A DNA stretch of 64,000 bases. Origin: Cytophagales bacterium (GTDB lineage Bacteria; Bacteroidota; Bacteroidia; Cytophagales; Cyclobacteriaceae). Under the pieces are notes generated by a model. That model had not been told where the DNA came from and ran no database searches. It saw only the letters and a list, made by a program, of their open reading frames with translations. The stretch is taken from positions 1 to 64,000 of the forward strand of contig JANYHI010000015.1 of NCBI GenBank assembly GCA_025359125.1, in the 5' to 3' direction. The position numbers and the translations under genes were made by a program. Within the stretch, counting starts at the first letter, position 1. The number at the start of each line of letters is the position of its first letter. Below are positions 1 to 7,229 of this stretch, piece after piece.

Positions 1-261
1 CATACCCAACGCACGGGCTTCAGTTACTTTTAATTTGAAGTTGATGAACAGATCGAGGTATTCGTTTATTTTAGCTTCCGAGAAATCCTCCGATTTATTC
101 TGATGATTTTTTTTGTAGAGATAGATAAACTCATCTGCATATGTGGGAGTTTTATTTAAGGAGAAAAGAACGGTTGGCTTTTCTGTTTTTAGAGGTTGGC
201 TATAACTGAAATAACTGCTTGCAACCAGGAGCAGCAGTACCAAATGCATGCGCATGAACAT
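1..261 (-). CDS. Periplasmic peptidyl-prolyl isomerase (SurA/PpiC type), N-terminal fragment
   Basis: Open frame of 87 codons that runs off the left edge of the window, so only the N-terminus is present. The start is a Met followed by a hydrophobic stretch ending near SYFSYSQ, which is a signal peptide for export. The following segment (YADEFIYLYKKNHQ, then EAKINEYLDLFINFKLKVTEA and a final ALGM) matches the N-terminal helical part common to Bacteroidota secreted PpiC/SurA-like chaperone-isomerases. The catalytic parvulin domains would lie outside the window. It has its own promoter-like box just upstream, so it is probably not part of the bacteriocin operon that ends at 328. The family call rests on the N-terminal pattern only. 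Confidence 0.6.
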   Translation of the reverse strand, partial: MFMRMHLVLLLLVASSYFSYSQPLKTEKPTVLFSLNKTPTYADEFIYLYKKNHQNKSEDFSEAKINEYLDLFINFKLKVTEARALGM

Positions 262-276
262 TTTGTTTTAGTACCG

Positions 277-284
277 CAAAAATA
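277..284 (-). promoter_or_regulatory. Putative -7 promoter box of the PPIase gene
   Basis: The minus strand reads TATTTTTG, an exact match to the Bacteroidota -7 consensus TAnnTTTG, 16 bases ahead of the start codon at 261. No convincing -33 TTTG element was picked out. The box suggests transcription independent of the upstream exporter gene. Confidence 0.4.
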
Positions 285-327
285 GGTGTATTTTGTGATT
301 GCGAAAGCCTTATATGAATCATAAGTA

Positions 328-2489
328 TCAAACCCTCTCCTCCATCATTGGGAATTGTTGCTTCCAAAGTTGATAATAGTGTCTTCGCGAAGATAATAGT
401 GAATGGTGGTCACCTTCTTCAACAATAATTCCGGCATTCAAAACTACTATTTTATCTGCGTTTAATACTGAACTAAGACGGTGCGCAATTAATATTACCG
501 TTTTATTCTTTTCACGCATCCATTCAATCATCTGATGGACATACTGCTCTGATGTAGAATCCAATGCTGAAGTAGCTTCATCTAATACTAAAATTTCAGG
601 ATCGCGATATAGAGCTCGCGCAATAGCAATGCGCTGTTTTTGGCCACCCGATAGCGTAGCTCCGTTTTCGCCTAAATAAGTGTTGAAACCAGCAGGAAGT
701 TTTTCAATAAAATCAAGAATGCCCAATGAAGTACAGATAGAAATGATCTTCTTCATATCGGGTTGATAATCACCTATTGCAATATTATCAATCACATTTC
801 CGGCAAATAGATCAACTTTTTGAGGCACTATGCCAACTAACTGCCTAAGTGAATTATTCTCAATAAACTTTAGGTCATACTTACCAATTTTTATGCTTCC
901 GGATGTAATGGGATAAAGGTTTTGTAAAATATTAATTAAGGTAGATTTACCAGAGCCACTCTCTCCAACAAGTGCCGTTAGCTTACCCTTTGGAATCATT
1001 AAACTAAAATCTTGAAACACAGTTAGCCTAGAACCATATCGAAAGGCTACATTTTTAAACTCGATATCATCTACCATTTCACGGGTAAGTGTCACTTTAT
1101 TTTCGTCATTTTCTCTCTCTAAGTCCATGATTTCAAAAAGACGATCTGCTGTGATCATTGCATTTTGTATAGTTTTATTCATGCCTATCAAACTGCTTAC
1201 CGGGCCGGTGAAGTAGCCAATCAATGCATAGAATGATAAAAGTTCACCTGGAGTGATCTGATTATCCAACACAAAACCTGCGCCTACCCAAAGCAGAATG
1301 ATAGTGAATAGCCTTGAAATAAATTCAGTGGAGAAATTCGAGAATAAATTGTTTAACCCTGATTTATATACGGTTTGCAACAAATTATAAAACTTGTCCT
1401 CTGTTTTTATATTCGCGTGTTGTTCAAGCCCGAAGCTGATCGTACTCACCGAGTTCAGCGACCCCACCAACTGCGATTCCAGCTCAGCCGAGGTTTCCAT
1501 TAATTTTCGCTCTGCCTTCTTATTTAGCCGATTGGTGATGTAGTAAATGATCGAGTAGAAAGGGATCACCAATAAAATCACCACCGCCAGCTTCCAGTAG
1601 TAGGTGAACATGAGCGCAAACGAGAACACGATCATGAAAAAGTTCACGGCCAGGTTGATAGATACATCGTTTATGAATGCTCTGATTTTTACGGCATCGT
1701 TTATACGCGAAAGAATTTCGCCTACGCGCATGGTATCAAAAAACTGTTAAGGCAGCTTGAGTAAGTGTTTATAGTAGCCAAGCATCAACCGTGAGTCTAT
1801 CATCTGCCCTGTCTGCACGGTGAAAAGACTTTTGGTGTAACCGATAAAGATCGACATGAGTAACAATACTACCATGCAATACTCATCAGGTTCAACAAAT
1901 TTCGATTGCCATCTACCAGTACGTAATCAACTATCTTTTGCAGGTAAATAGAAGTTTATAGGCCAATGATGGTATAAATCAACGCACCAAACAGTGCTTG
2001 CACCATCATATTTTTATGCGGACGCACTAGGTGCCAAAAACGAGAAGAAACTGATTCCTTTCTATTTCCTTTCTGAAAAGTCTCGCTCGGTAATAGTAAA
2101 ATCAATACACCCGTCCATATTTTTTTAAACTCCTCGTGCGTATGTTTGTGCACTTGGCCATCGCCCGGATCCATGACTTCAATATGGGATTGTGTAGCGT
2201 TGTAAATAACTACATAGTGGTGTAATACCTCTTTAACAATAATATGTGCAATAGCGGGCTTGGGTATCTTAAATAAACTCTCAAACGATCCTTTTACACC
2301 TTTGGCCTGAAAGCCGAGTTTTTCCGCGGCCTCAATCATGCCCAGCACGTTTGTCCCTTTCTTATCAGTAGAGGCTAATTGCCGGATGCGAGCAACGGGT
2401 AGTTGCAACTCGTAATGCGCAGTGATGGAAGCAAGGCAGGCCGCCCCACAGTCTGTAATATCGCGCTGTTTTACTTTTTGAATTTTCAT
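328..2489 (-). pseudogene. C39-peptidase ABC exporter for double-glycine peptides, interrupted
   Basis: Read as one gene this is a peptidase-containing ABC transporter of about 720 codons, the class that cleaves double-glycine leaders in the cytosol and exports the core. The N-terminal piece (2489 to 1956) is a C39 peptidase with catalytic Cys14 in DITDCGAACL, a His in HHYVVIYN and an Asp in VMDPGDG, followed by the first membrane segment. The C-terminal piece (from 1731) has further membrane helices and a complete ATPase: Walker A GESGSGKST, signature LSGGQKQR, Walker B ILVLDEATSALD. Three lesions separate them: a TAA stop at 1956-1958, a one-base-loss-type frameshift near 1876, and a second TAA at 1747-1749 where CAA (Gln) would fit the context. 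The reading between lesions is clearly coding, for example YLQKIVDYVLVDGN and FTVQTGQMIDSRLMLGYY. All lesions fall within about 210 bp, so local sequence error should be excluded before calling it dead. Confidence 0.85.
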
Positions 2490-2558
2490 ACAACTACCTA
2501 TTCATTATTTAGCTGTCCAAAACAATAGCTATCTTTATCTTTACAAAATCAGCATGTG

Positions 2559-2804
2559 ATGAAAACAGTTACTATCCAAATGGAAGATGATGCTGCCAAA
2601 ATATGGCAAACTCTTCCTATTGAGGCACAGTCGATTCTAACATCTGGTGCGCTATCAGCATTGTTGGCCGGAGAATTGTATCCAACTGGCACCGACCAAT
2701 TGGAACTGGCTATTTCGCTAGCAGAAAAAGGCGTTCCTGCTAATATGATCAGCAGATTGACTCGATTGGATAGGGATGTATTTGAATCCTTTCTTAGCAA
2801 ATAG
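2559..2804 (+). CDS. Probable antitoxin paired with a PIN toxin
   Basis: Small acidic protein of 81 residues whose stop lies 6 bases before the start of a PIN-domain toxin, the usual antitoxin-then-toxin order. I do not recognise the family. The C-terminal part (LAEKGVPANMISRLTRLDRDVFESFL) looks like a short helix-rich segment of the type that contacts DNA or toxin in such systems. The ATG at 2559 is preferred over the in-frame GTG at 2556. The pair lies on the opposite strand between the ABC exporter and HlyD genes, which suggests insertion into an older operon. Function is inferred from gene order. Confidence 0.6.
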   Translation: MKTVTIQMEDDAAKIWQTLPIEAQSILTSGALSALLAGELYPTGTDQLELAISLAEKGVPANMISRLTRLDRDVFESFLSK

Positions 2805-2810
2805 TCAATA

Positions 2811-3224
2811 ATGCGTTTTGTATTTGATACCAACACACTCATCAGTGCCATTCTAAAACCAAACGGTACCGTTATGCAAGTAGTGCATGTTGCCTTGCAA
2901 AAAGGCATCATTGTTTTTAGTGCCGAAACAAAAGCCGAAATAGTCAGCGTTATCCAGCGAGAAAAGTTTAATGTGTATCTTCCTTTGAATGATAGATTGA
3001 AATCGCTTGAGACGATTCTGGCTAAAGCCGTACAGGTGGAAACAAAGACAACTGACGTCATTGCCTGCCGCGATTTTACGGATGTAAAGTTTCTGAGGCT
3101 TGCCTTTGAAGCAAAAGCAGATTGCCTTATCACGGGCGATGCTGACCTTAGTGTCTTGACCGCTTTTCGTGAAATACCTATTCTTTCCATTGCTGAGTTC
3201 CGTTCTTTCATCACCGCTCTTTGA
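2811..3224 (+). CDS. PIN-domain toxin (COG1569-like ribonuclease)
   Basis: 137-residue protein with the PIN-fold start MRFVFDTNTLISAIL, which supplies the first conserved Asp, a central Glu in SAETKAEIVSVI, and later acidic residues in ACRDFTDVKFLRLAFEAKADCLITGDADL. This is the layout of the PIN toxins that cleave RNA with a metal held by three or four acidic residues. Length is normal for the family. It follows the presumed antitoxin by 6 bases and so should be co-transcribed and neutralised by it. The family call is firm; target RNA is unknown. Confidence 0.85.
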   Translation: MRFVFDTNTLISAILKPNGTVMQVVHVALQKGIIVFSAETKAEIVSVIQREKFNVYLPLNDRLKSLETILAKAVQVETKTTDVIACRDFTDVKFLRLAFEAKADCLITGDADLSVLTAFREIPILSIAEFRSFITAL

Positions 3225-3271
3225 TTTTTTATTGATAGTTGGCTTGAGATGTTAGACGTTAGATATAAGAT

Positions 3272-3302
3272 GTAAGACTCTTTCTATACTCTACTGTCTT
3301 AC
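3272..3302. terminator. Possible bidirectional terminator between PIN toxin and HlyD
   Basis: Inverted repeat GTAAGAC (3272-3278) and GTCTTAC (3296-3302) with a 17-base loop between two convergent genes. No strong T-run follows on either side, so this is only a weak hairpin candidate. Confidence 0.25.
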
Positions 3303-3308
3303 GTCTTA

Positions 3309-4449
3309 CTACTTGTGTCTCCCATCTACATTCGGGTTCACCCAGTCATCCACCTTATCATACAACAACTGCCACAAGCTGCGTTGTGTTACAATGAAGC
3401 GTGCCTGTAACGTCATGCCTTTTTTCAAAAAACCTTTGTAGCCGTTTTTCAGTTGTAGGAAATCTTTTTCTAGAAGGCATCTAACTTTAAATACTGGTCG
3501 CTCATTATTTATTTGAACATCATTAGATATTTCCACAAGAGTACCATTGGCCAAACCCCATTGATTGTAGTTAAAAGCGTCAACCTGAAACCGAACTAAC
3601 ATTTTCTTTCTTAGTAAACCTATATCATTTGGATTTACGTAGACTTCCACTGCTAGAGAGGTATCAGGTGAGATTTGGGCGAGTTCTTGATTTGCGAATA
3701 CATTGCTTCCTACGTATAAACCAGTCATACTTTGCACATTCCCTCTTATTGGAGCTTTAATAGTGTGGTTATCCTTTTCTTTCTCAATTAAAGCGAGTTG
3801 TGATTTATAATCATCCAATTCTTCTTTATGAGAATGGAGATCAAGTTGCCATTGAGTGAGTTGGCTATGAATAAATATTTCCAAATCATTCTTTGACTTT
3901 TCCATCTCAAACTGATTATTCTCGAATTCTGCATCAGCAATAACTGATTGATCATGTAATACTTTGCTCCTTTGAAACTCAGTTTTAACTTTTTTCAAAA
4001 GAATAGAAAATTGAAGAAGCTTTTGTTTATAGTTCAAAAAAATCTTGTGTATAAAGGCTTGTTTGCAATTGAGGAGGTAGCTGTCTTGAACTTGTTAACG
4101 CTTCAAGATCTGCGATAATCAATTCCAACTCCTTAACTTTAGCTTGATAGATTTTAGTTTTTTCATCACTAACTTCATCAGATATAATGAAAAGTGCTTC
4201 ACCTTTTTTTACTTTTTGGTTTTCAACTATGTTAATGACTCTTATCCTGCCATTTACATTTGAGCGAATTGTGTTTATTTCGGTGGCTGGTCTTATAATT
4301 GCTGGAGATGAAACGCTAACAAAAATATTAATAAGGGGCATGCTAGCAATACACGCGCCAACAGCGATTAGGGCAGTTAAGTAAATAATTTTAGTTGATC
4401 TTTTTAAATAAATCTGCCCATTTTGGGTATAGTTTGGTAACCTTGTCAT
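3309..4449 (-). pseudogene. HlyD-family periplasmic adaptor, frameshifted
   Basis: The N-terminal part (4449 to 4027, 140 residues) has a cytoplasmic tail, one membrane helix (IIYLTALIAVGACIASMPLI) and a lipoyl-like half (IRSNVNGRIRVINIVENQKV, KKGEALFIIS). The C-terminal part (4037 to 3309, 242 residues) has a coiled-coil hairpin, the second lipoyl half (TIKAPIRGNVQSMTGLYVGS) and a beta-barrel end. Together they make a full-length adaptor that would join the C39 ABC exporter to an outer-membrane channel. The two frames meet at a run of seven T on the coding strand (about 4036-4042). Removing one T restores a continuous reading of QDFLNYKQKL. The cause may be a real slip mutation, phase variation, programmed frameshifting or a sequencing error. 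Gene order with the prepeptides and exporter supports the role. Confidence 0.8.
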
Positions 4450-4479
4450 GTTAGCGCTTAATTAAGAATAATTAGATTT

Positions 4480-5247
4480 CTATATTTTTTTCCCCAATAA
4501 CAGTACTGGTATTAGAACGAACGAGTTATTCATTATATGTAACGCAATGGACCAAGCCAAGCCATTCTTAATTCTGACATAGGTATAAATAAATCCGGAG
4601 AATGGATACGGGAGTAAAATTAGTATCATTGCCAAGGCGGTTTTCGAATTGAATTCGGTGATTGGATAGTTGAATGCATGGACACAACTAAACGTAATGA
4701 TTGATATTATTACTAACCAAGAGTGTCTAAGTTCTATACTTCTCCGAATGCTCAAAAAGTGACGATAGAAAAAAATAAAACCAAATGGAAGTGCTAAGAA
4801 GATGAACAAGAAACGATGCACTCTTTCTGTTGGAATAATTGTAGGAATTAAGATAATAAGTACTACGTATAGGAAATAAAATAGGGAAACTGTCAACGAA
4901 ACGGAAGTCAAAAATATGTTTTCTGAAAACCATCCCCTAAAGCCTAACTCTTCTAGTATGGGGAAGACAATTATTATTAAAACTATAGAAAAATATGGTC
5001 CATACGTGTCAGTAAGTTCTATTTGATTTCTGTATAACGGAATTGAGCCATCAAAAATTAGGGCCTCGGCAATAATAATGACAATAGTGCCCACTATTTT
5101 GATAAGTAGAGCTAAAAGAAAACATTTAGCAAAGAGTTTGAGCTTCACTTCAAAAGAACTTTTTGTTCTTAAATCATTAATCATTTTAATTATTCTTAGT
5201 TTGTTATAAAAAAATATGAGGCTGACTACTTTTTGAGCCATCCTCAT
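4480..5247 (-). CDS. CPBP-family intramembrane metalloprotease (Abi)
   Basis: 255-residue membrane protein with about seven hydrophobic segments. It carries the CPBP signatures: motif 1 EELGFRGW (Glu99, Glu100, Arg104), a later FSCVHAF with the second motif His, and HIMNN near the C-terminus. In bacteriocin loci such proteins act as self-immunity factors or in peptide maturation. It sits between the two prepeptide genes and the exporter genes in the same direction, so an immunity or processing role is plausible. The start could instead be Met22 (MINDLRTK), because the first 21 residues add an extra basic-hydrophobic stretch. Family call firm, role inferred. Confidence 0.82.
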   Translation of the reverse strand: MRMAQKVVSLIFFYNKLRIIKMINDLRTKSSFEVKLKLFAKCFLLALLIKIVGTIVIIIAEALIFDGSIPLYRNQIELTDTYGPYFSIVLIIIVFPILEELGFRGWFSENIFLTSVSLTVSLFYFLYVVLIILIPTIIPTERVHRFLFIFLALPFGFIFFYRHFLSIRRSIELRHSWLVIISIITFSCVHAFNYPITEFNSKTALAMILILLPYPFSGFIYTYVRIKNGLAWSIALHIMNNSFVLIPVLLLGKKI

Positions 5248-5298
5248 AATTTAAATTTATTGTGATTCTAAAATAATTTCCGCTAGAATTTTGTAATT

Positions 5299-5487
5299 CT
5301 AATGTACCTCGTAATTGCCAGTAATAATTAGGAATCCATCAATAACAGCATGCGCTGTTTTACCAAGTACATATCCGATTCCACTAGCTATGTTGTCTAA
5401 CCATTCCCAGCCGCCAGTAACTTGCACCATTTCTTCTGATGAGAGTTCAGTTAGTCCCATGCTGTTTTCACTTTGAAAGTTTTTCAT
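5299..5487 (-). CDS. Double-glycine bacteriocin prepeptide, second of pair
   Basis: 62-residue peptide with a 26-residue leader ending in LSSEEMVQVTGG, a classic double-glycine leader for C39 ABC exporters. Cleavage would release a 36-residue core starting WEWLDNIASG. The core is amphipathic and Gly/Ala-rich with a GxxxG motif (Gly12 to Gly16, GYVLG) and two Trp at its start, features seen in two-peptide (class IIb) bacteriocins. It lies 10 bases after the companion prepeptide, with identical leader and core lengths. No known bacteriocin was recognised by sequence, and activity is inferred. Confidence 0.75.
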   Translation of the reverse strand: MKNFQSENSMGLTELSSEEMVQVTGGWEWLDNIASGIGYVLGKTAHAVIDGFLIITGNYEVH

Positions 5488-5497
5488 ACTTGTTGTT

Positions 5498-5686
5498 TTA
5501 GTGTTTTAGTGAAAAAGAATCAAACCCTTTTGCAAAACCACTTGCAAATGCATCTGCTGCATCACTTAGCGCCAGCAATACATGATGTTCGCAATACCAA
5601 GGGCAATCACCGCCTTCAATATTTAAAGTTTCGATGTTACTGAGTTTCTCTAATCCTTCGATTTCAAAAATTTCCATAATTTCCAT
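5498..5686 (-). CDS. Double-glycine bacteriocin prepeptide, first of pair
   Basis: 62-residue peptide with an acidic 26-residue leader ending in LSNIETLNIEGG. The predicted 36-residue core begins DCPWYC, giving two Cys three residues apart that could form a disulfide, and continues as an amphipathic helix with a GxxxG motif at core Gly24 to Gly28 (GFAKG). Met4 is an alternative start and would shorten the leader to 23. It is followed after 10 bases by a second prepeptide of the same architecture and preceded by an HTH gene that itself ends in a double-glycine tail. Likely an antimicrobial or signalling peptide; not matched to a named family. Confidence 0.75.
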   Translation of the reverse strand: MEIMEIFEIEGLEKLSNIETLNIEGGDCPWYCEHHVLLALSDAADAFASGFAKGFDSFSLKH

Positions 5687-5744
5687 TTTTTAAGTTAAAT
5701 TTTATTTCTCAGCCCCGGCCGGAAGCCTTAGTACAAACATAAGG

Positions 5745-6092
5745 TTAGAGAGTCCCGCTAGTTGAGACTGGCAAAAAAAATTGTTCGCTCGGCCATAAAC
5801 TCATGTAAGAAACAAACCCGCCTTTAATATTTTTAAGTTCTTCTGCTGATAAACCTGCCGTTGGCAAAAAGCCAAAGAACAATCCACCCTCCTGCTGGTA
5901 TTCATATCTATTCTTTGTTGGGCAATGGTGTAATGGTGCCTTCAACTCTTGCCTTGCAAATTGCACCAGCCGGAAGAAGGTACTTCTGCCAACCCCCATC
6001 TTAGCGGCATACTCGGTAGCATTGCCTTTTACCTTACGTTTCACCAGATCATCCAGCAATAATAACAATCTTGTTTTCTCTTCTAAACTCAT
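5745..6092 (-). CDS. HTH DNA-binding protein with C-terminal double-glycine leader and short core peptide
   Basis: 115-residue protein. Residues 1 to about 78 form a compact HTH domain (KGNATEYAAKMGVGRSTFFR is the recognition region) ending in the EGGLFFGF motif typical of small Bacteroidota HTH proteins. After a short linker the sequence LSAEELKNIKGG (ending at residue 92) is a textbook double-glycine leader, followed by a 23-residue tail FVSYMSLWPSEQFFLPVSTS plus GTL. The fusion is in one uninterrupted frame. It is the first gene of the minus-strand bacteriocin operon and has a repeat array upstream. A C39 protease could cut off the tail as a signal or bacteriocin, or the tail could tether the regulator to the exporter. 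Both ideas are inference. Confidence 0.75.
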   Translation of the reverse strand: MSLEEKTRLLLLLDDLVKRKVKGNATEYAAKMGVGRSTFFRLVQFARQELKAPLHHCPTKNRYEYQQEGGLFFGFLPTAGLSAEELKNIKGGFVSYMSLWPSEQFFLPVSTSGTL

Positions 6093-6448
6093 GCTTTTAA
6101 ACTTTATTTAAACAACAACACGGTATACAAAATAGTTATATCGTCTATTGTTTTTGTAGGCATTTTTAACAAAAAATGAGATGTGATAAGCATGTACTTT
6201 TTTATAAAATTTAAACAATTTGGTAGCCCTATATAACAATTTGGTAATACTATGTATACGTGAGAGGTAATGCTATATTTATGCATTAATTTACTTTACC
6301 AATACTTAGGCTTTTAAAGTAAAAGAGTGTCTGCATCTAAATAGTATCAGTGATTCTAAAAAAATAAAAGGAAACTTTCTTGAAAAGCTATTTTGTTAGG
6401 AAAGGGGTAAATACATCAGGTTGTGTTTACTAATGCTTTAATTTGTGT
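6093..6448. other. 356-bp intergenic region upstream of the bacteriocin operon
   Basis: Very AT-rich stretch between the stop of the RsbW-like gene and the start of the HTH gene. It contains the three-copy direct-repeat array described separately and no convincing gene. A 60-codon minus-strand frame at 6104-6286 (starts MHKYSITSHV) has no recognisable features, overlaps the repeats and would run to within 12 bases of the HTH start; I regard it as chance. Confidence 0.6.
6215..6279 (-). promoter_or_regulatory. Three direct repeats at helical spacing, putative operator of the bacteriocin operon
   Basis: On the plus strand three 14-mers are visible: GGTAGCCCTATATA (6222-6235), GGTAATACTATGTA (6243-6256) and GGTAATGCTATATT (6266-6279), consensus GGTAaTnCTATaTa. 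The starts are 21 and 23 bp apart, about two helical turns, so a protein would see them on one face. Copies 1 and 2 also share the upstream bases, giving an exact 11-mer ACAATTTGGTA twice, 21 bp apart. The array ends 123 bp before the HTH start. LytTR-type regulators of peptide systems use two direct repeats with similar spacing, but the bases do not match that consensus well. The binding protein could be the HTH protein itself. Confidence 0.5.
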
Positions 6449-6859
6449 CTAAACAGATTTAGTAAGCCTACAAATATTTTTGCCGTTCTCTTGAAGGTAC
6501 TCTATTTTATCCATAATGGTTTTTACCAATCTAATTCCCAACCCGCCTTTTCTTTTTTCGTGAACTAAATGAGTAATGGTTGGTTCTTCAAAATGATTGA
6601 TGTCGAACATAGAGCCATCATCAATTATTTCGAAAATAAACTCTCCCTTAGCGGGGATGTGAATGTTCATTGAGATGTTATGATCTGGATTGCAGTGATG
6701 TGCGTGAATCATTAGGTTAGAGCACATTTCGTCTAATGCCAATACAATAGCGCCCATTTCTAAATCAGACACGCCTTGTCCATCGAGCGAGGTTCTGATG
6801 AACTCGCGTATGCCCTTTAAATTGTTAAGGCTGCAACCTATATTATATTGATAGCTCAT
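6449..6859 (-). CDS. RsbW-like anti-sigma kinase (HATPase_c_2)
   Basis: 136-residue GHKL ATPase. The N-box appears as LALDEMCSNLMIHAHH, the G1 box as FEIIDDGSMFD and the G2 region as KGGLGIRLVKTIMD. Proteins of this type phosphorylate a STAS-domain antagonist and bind a sigma factor or other partner. The start overlaps the end of the upstream STAS gene by 17 bases, which indicates translational coupling. The order phosphatase, antagonist, kinase is a complete partner-switching cassette. No sigma factor gene lies nearby, so the output is unknown; in Bacteroidota it may not be a sigma factor at all. Confidence 0.85.
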   Translation of the reverse strand: MSYQYNIGCSLNNLKGIREFIRTSLDGQGVSDLEMGAIVLALDEMCSNLMIHAHHCNPDHNISMNIHIPAKGEFIFEIIDDGSMFDINHFEEPTITHLVHEKRKGGLGIRLVKTIMDKIEYLQENGKNICRLTKSV

Positions 6860-7193
6860 TGGCTAACTTTTTTGCTTCTTGTTTGGTATCACGAATATTC
6901 AATAGATCTGCCAAGCCTAAAATGCTAAAAGTATTTAGCACCCGTTCTTTTAGGCCATACAAAACAAAACTGATTTTCTTATCTCTCAATTCTTCAATGT
7001 ATGACATAAACACACCTAACCCAGCTGATGAGATATATTCTAATGCAGAGCAATCCACCAATATCTTTGTAAATCCTTCACCCACACTTTTTGCAATGGC
7101 CAAATCTAGTTCTATGGAAGAGCTGGCATCAATATCACCTACTATGGCAATAATGTCAGCACCTTCTTCTTGCAGTCTCTTGATGTGAACCAT
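6843..7193 (-). CDS. STAS-domain anti-sigma factor antagonist
   Basis: 116-residue single STAS domain. The conserved phosphorylation loop reads LVDCSALEYISSAGLGVFMS, with the candidate phosphoserine in ISSAGLG. It would be phosphorylated by the overlapping RsbW-like kinase and dephosphorylated by the SpoIIE-type phosphatase encoded 37 bases upstream. Length and fold are typical of RsbV/SpoIIAA. The role in partner switching is strong by context; the physiological signal is not visible. Confidence 0.88.
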   Translation of the reverse strand: MVHIKRLQEEGADIIAIVGDIDASSSIELDLAIAKSVGEGFTKILVDCSALEYISSAGLGVFMSYIEELRDKKISFVLYGLKERVLNTFSILGLADLLNIRDTKQEAKKLANELSI

Positions 7194-7229
7194 GTAATTG
7201 TAACGGTTTAGTTTTTTTTATGTTTTTGT

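Noticed and set aside
2549-3214. 221-codon minus-strand frame opposite the toxin-antitoxin pair
   Set aside because: It is the antisense shadow of two well-supported genes and has no recognisable domain.
6215-6279. CRISPR-like array
   Set aside because: Only three 14-base repeats with short spacers and no cas genes; better read as an operator.
6104-6286. 60-codon minus-strand frame upstream of the HTH gene
   Set aside because: Overlaps the repeat array, has no domain, no ribosome site and unusual composition.
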